From positions 1-14,284 of the forward strand of contig JASLXL010000179.1 in the NCBI GenBank assembly GCA_030740335.1: 14,284 bases of DNA. The letters are read 5' to 3'. The stretch's first letter is position 1; each line of letters opens with the position of its first letter. A program made the translations under genes and the position numbers. The notes under the pieces were generated by a model. That model searched no databases. It was not told the origin of the DNA and worked only from the letters and a program-made list of their open reading frames with translations. Shown piece after piece: positions 12,764-14,284 of the stretch. The DNA is from SAR202 cluster bacterium. GTDB lineage: Bacteria > Chloroflexota > Dehalococcoidia > SAR202 > CAJWER01.

Positions 12764-13905
12764 TGCTGCTGATCGCCGCCGGTCTCGATGGTAACGTCAA
12801 AGTCGTAGGTTCTGCCACCGGCCGTTGCGGTGACGTGTTGCGGAGATTTGGCGGGTGTAGAGCTCGCCGAAGTTGCGCGGGTCAGGCTCTTGCCATTGAC
12901 GTCTGTCACCTCGAAGCTGACCCCATCGACGGCTACCGCGATGCGCTGGTCCACCTCAGGAGGGCCCGCGGCAATCTCTTCAAGTAAACGAACCTGTTCG
13001 CGGAGCAGTCCCTGGGCTTCCTCTATGTCGATCGTCGAAAAAGTGACGGAGTTCCCCGGCAATGCCTGGGCCATACGATCTACATCGACGCCTATCACAG
13101 TCGCGATGCGGGCGTATCCACCGGTCGTTCCCCGATCGGCGAGCAGTATGGTGGGCGACCCATCGCCAGGCACCTGGATGGCGCCGAGAGGGTTGCCGTC
13201 AGAGATGATCCCGGCCCCGGCAACGTGCTGGAGTGCAGGGCCGTCGAGGACGTAGCCCATCCTGTCCGAGTCGAGGGAAATTTCGAATGTCGAGGAAAGG
13301 AGCTCTTCGATGCTTTCCGGAGTAAACGCTTCGTGCTGAGGGCCCAGGATTACCCTGAGTGCATGGGTGTCGCCGTAGGGCGGTAGTGCACGGTCAGCAG
13401 GCATGAACCTGGCCCTGTATTCGCCGTCTGGTTTGCATGTATACAGGTTGTCACCTGCAACGAGGGCCCGGCCTTCGAAACCGCCGAAACCCGATGGGAC
13501 GTAAGTGGACCTACTGCCCATGACCTTGGGAACGTCGATGCCGCCCGCAATCGCCAGGTACGCCCTCATGCCATCTTGCATGCCGTTGAACGTCAATTGG
13601 CTTCCGGCGGAGACTTTGAAGGCCCGCCATGTCTTCAGTGGCGCGTCGTTAAGTCGCGGTGCAAGGTCGCCGCCTGCCAGCGCCGCCCAGGTGTCAACCA
13701 GGAACGTGATGGAAGGGCCTATGACTGTCATCTCCAGCGCTGCAGCACCAACATCGTTACCGGCCAGTGCGTTTGCCACACGCAGTGCGAACCGGTCCAT
13801 CACGCCTGATACCGGGACGCCGAACCTTTGGTAGCCCGGACGCCCGAGATCCTGAACCGTCGTGAACAGGCCTGGCTTCACTACCTCCAGCGAGGGTTGG
13901 CTCAT
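12760..13905 (-). CDS. pxpC: 5-oxoprolinase subunit PxpC (KipA-type carboxyltransferase domain), with C-terminal extension
   Basis: A 381-residue biotin-dependent carboxyltransferase-fold protein of the PxpC/KipA/urea-amidolyase C-terminal family. With PxpA and PxpB it forms the ATP-dependent 5-oxoprolinase that opens pyroglutamate to glutamate. Family motifs: PGLFTTVQDLGRPGYQRFGV (11-30), PVSGVMDRFALRVANALAGN (31-50), YLAIAGGIDVPKVMGSRSTY, and the late DRGTTGGYARIATV segment. The usual core is about 310-340 residues. Here ~60 extra residues follow, with two VxVDGxxFEV-like elements (AVAVDGVSFEVTD, ATAGGRTYDFDV) around a Ser/Thr/Ala linker, recalling the beta segment that precedes biotinyl domains, but there is no biotin motif. 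It starts inside the pxpB stop (4-nt overlap) and overlaps the DedA-like gene by 4 nt. KipA homologues also occur in urea or other amide carboxylases, so the exact substrate is uncertain. Confidence 0.92.
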   Translation of the reverse strand: MSQPSLEVVKPGLFTTVQDLGRPGYQRFGVPVSGVMDRFALRVANALAGNDVGAAALEMTVIGPSITFLVDTWAALAGGDLAPRLNDAPLKTWRAFKVSAGSQLTFNGMQDGMRAYLAIAGGIDVPKVMGSRSTYVPSGFGGFEGRALVAGDNLYTCKPDGEYRARFMPADRALPPYGDTHALRVILGPQHEAFTPESIEELLSSTFEISLDSDRMGYVLDGPALQHVAGAGIISDGNPLGAIQVPGDGSPTILLADRGTTGGYARIATVIGVDVDRMAQALPGNSVTFSTIDIEEAQGLLREQVRLLEEIAAGPPEVDQRIAVAVDGVSFEVTDVNGKSLTRATSASSTPAKSPQHVTATAGGRTYDFDVTIETGGDQQQ

Positions 13906-14284
13906 AGTTTCACCGACTTAGTTGTTTCGTATGTGCCTAATGCAACACTGTCCTCTATCGTCCTGAACTCCTCTTCTCCATCGATCGGAACGAACCGCAG
14001 GTAGTCTCCGGCCGACAAAAGGGAAGGGAACTCTCGCGAGGGGTCGAACAGCTTGAGGGGCGTTCTACCGATAAGGCGCCATCCACCGGGGCTCGCGACG
14101 GGGTAGATTCCTGTCTGGCTCTCCGCAATCCCAACCGTACCGGCGGGGATCTCTTGTCGAGGCGTCTCCAATCGTGGCGTTGCCAGCCGCTCATCAAGCC
14201 CGCCCAGGTATGGGAATCCCGGTGTGAACCCCATCATATAGACCCGATACTGTTCCAAAGAGTGCATATTGACGGCTTCCGCGA
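13902..14284 (-). CDS. pxpB: 5-oxoprolinase subunit PxpB (KipI-type), partial, 5' end outside window
   Basis: The C-terminal ~126 residues of a PxpB/KipI protein, running off the right edge (the frame stays open to the last base, reading AEAVNMHSLEQYRVYMMGFT). Hallmarks: VYMMGFTPGFPYLGGLD, the RLETPRQEIPAGTVGIAES segment, YPVASPGGWRLIGRTPL and LLSAGDYLRFVPI. The cyclophilin-like KipI domain forms a complex with PxpC. The Met at 14267 is internal: family members carry about 80-100 residues before the GFTPGFPYLGG motif. The stop overlaps the pxpC start by 4 nt. The third component, the LamB/YcsF-type PxpA, would be expected just outside the window on the right or elsewhere. Confidence 0.93.
   Translation of the reverse strand, partial: AEAVNMHSLEQYRVYMMGFTPGFPYLGGLDERLATPRLETPRQEIPAGTVGIAESQTGIYPVASPGGWRLIGRTPLKLFDPSREFPSLLSAGDYLRFVPIDGEEEFRTIEDSVALGTYETTKSVKL

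Noticed and set aside
1..14284. Mobile elements, CRISPR arrays, tRNA genes, phage defence genes
   Set aside because: No transposase or integrase motifs, no regularly spaced repeats, no cloverleaf-like segment and no defence-family domains were seen on either strand.

Overview
The window looks like a piece of an uncultured, moderately GC-rich bacterial chromosome, most likely Chloroflexota (Dehalococcoidia/SAR202-like). That placement is an inference from gene content: an FmdA/AmdA-type amidase, a sodium-pumping decarboxylase, PHP-domain (CehA/McbA-type) hydrolases, an amidohydrolase-2 protein, PxpBC and a cupredoxin. TTG and GTG starts also occur. I see no tRNA, rRNA, CRISPR array, transposase or phage gene.

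Layout, left to right. Almost everything is on the minus strand. (1) 1-1758: the 5' part of an NTF2/SnoaL-like gene, a decayed C-terminal remnant of glucose-6-phosphate dehydrogenase (zwf), and an intact transaldolase (tal). (2) 1759-2152: 394 bp of noncoding DNA with a palindrome and a hairpin. (3) 2153-5081: a tight minus-strand operon read as amidase, OadG-like, OadB, biotin carrier protein. It has everything for a membrane Na+-pumping biotin-dependent decarboxylase except the carboxyltransferase (alpha) subunit. (4) 5082-5202: divergent control region with a perfect 8-bp inverted repeat, then a plus-strand trehalose-phosphatase-type HAD enzyme. (5) 6017-6459: a cupredoxin with a frameshift between its signal peptide and copper domain, preceded by a perfect 15-bp hairpin that covers its ribosome-binding site. 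(6) 6580-8428: two tandem, equal-length PHP-domain hydrolases behind a strong sigma70-like promoter with a flanking palindrome. (7) 8594-9537: a LamG-domain remnant and a P-loop ATPase/kinase, both plus strand. (8) 9597-12022: a conserved protein of unknown function and an amidohydrolase-2 protein with unusual metal-site residues. (9) 12158-14284: pxpB (cut by the window end), pxpC and a DedA/YqaA-family membrane protein, with 4-nt overlaps at both junctions.

A possible common thread is degradation of amides, carbamates or lactams and of the acids released (amidase, PHP hydrolases, amidohydrolase, 5-oxoprolinase subunits), with biotin-linked decarboxylation conserving energy as a sodium gradient. 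The operon membership is visible in the sequence; the substrate chain is inference. Two decayed genes (zwf, LamG) and one frameshifted gene (cupredoxin) suggest local gene loss, although assembly errors could explain single indels.
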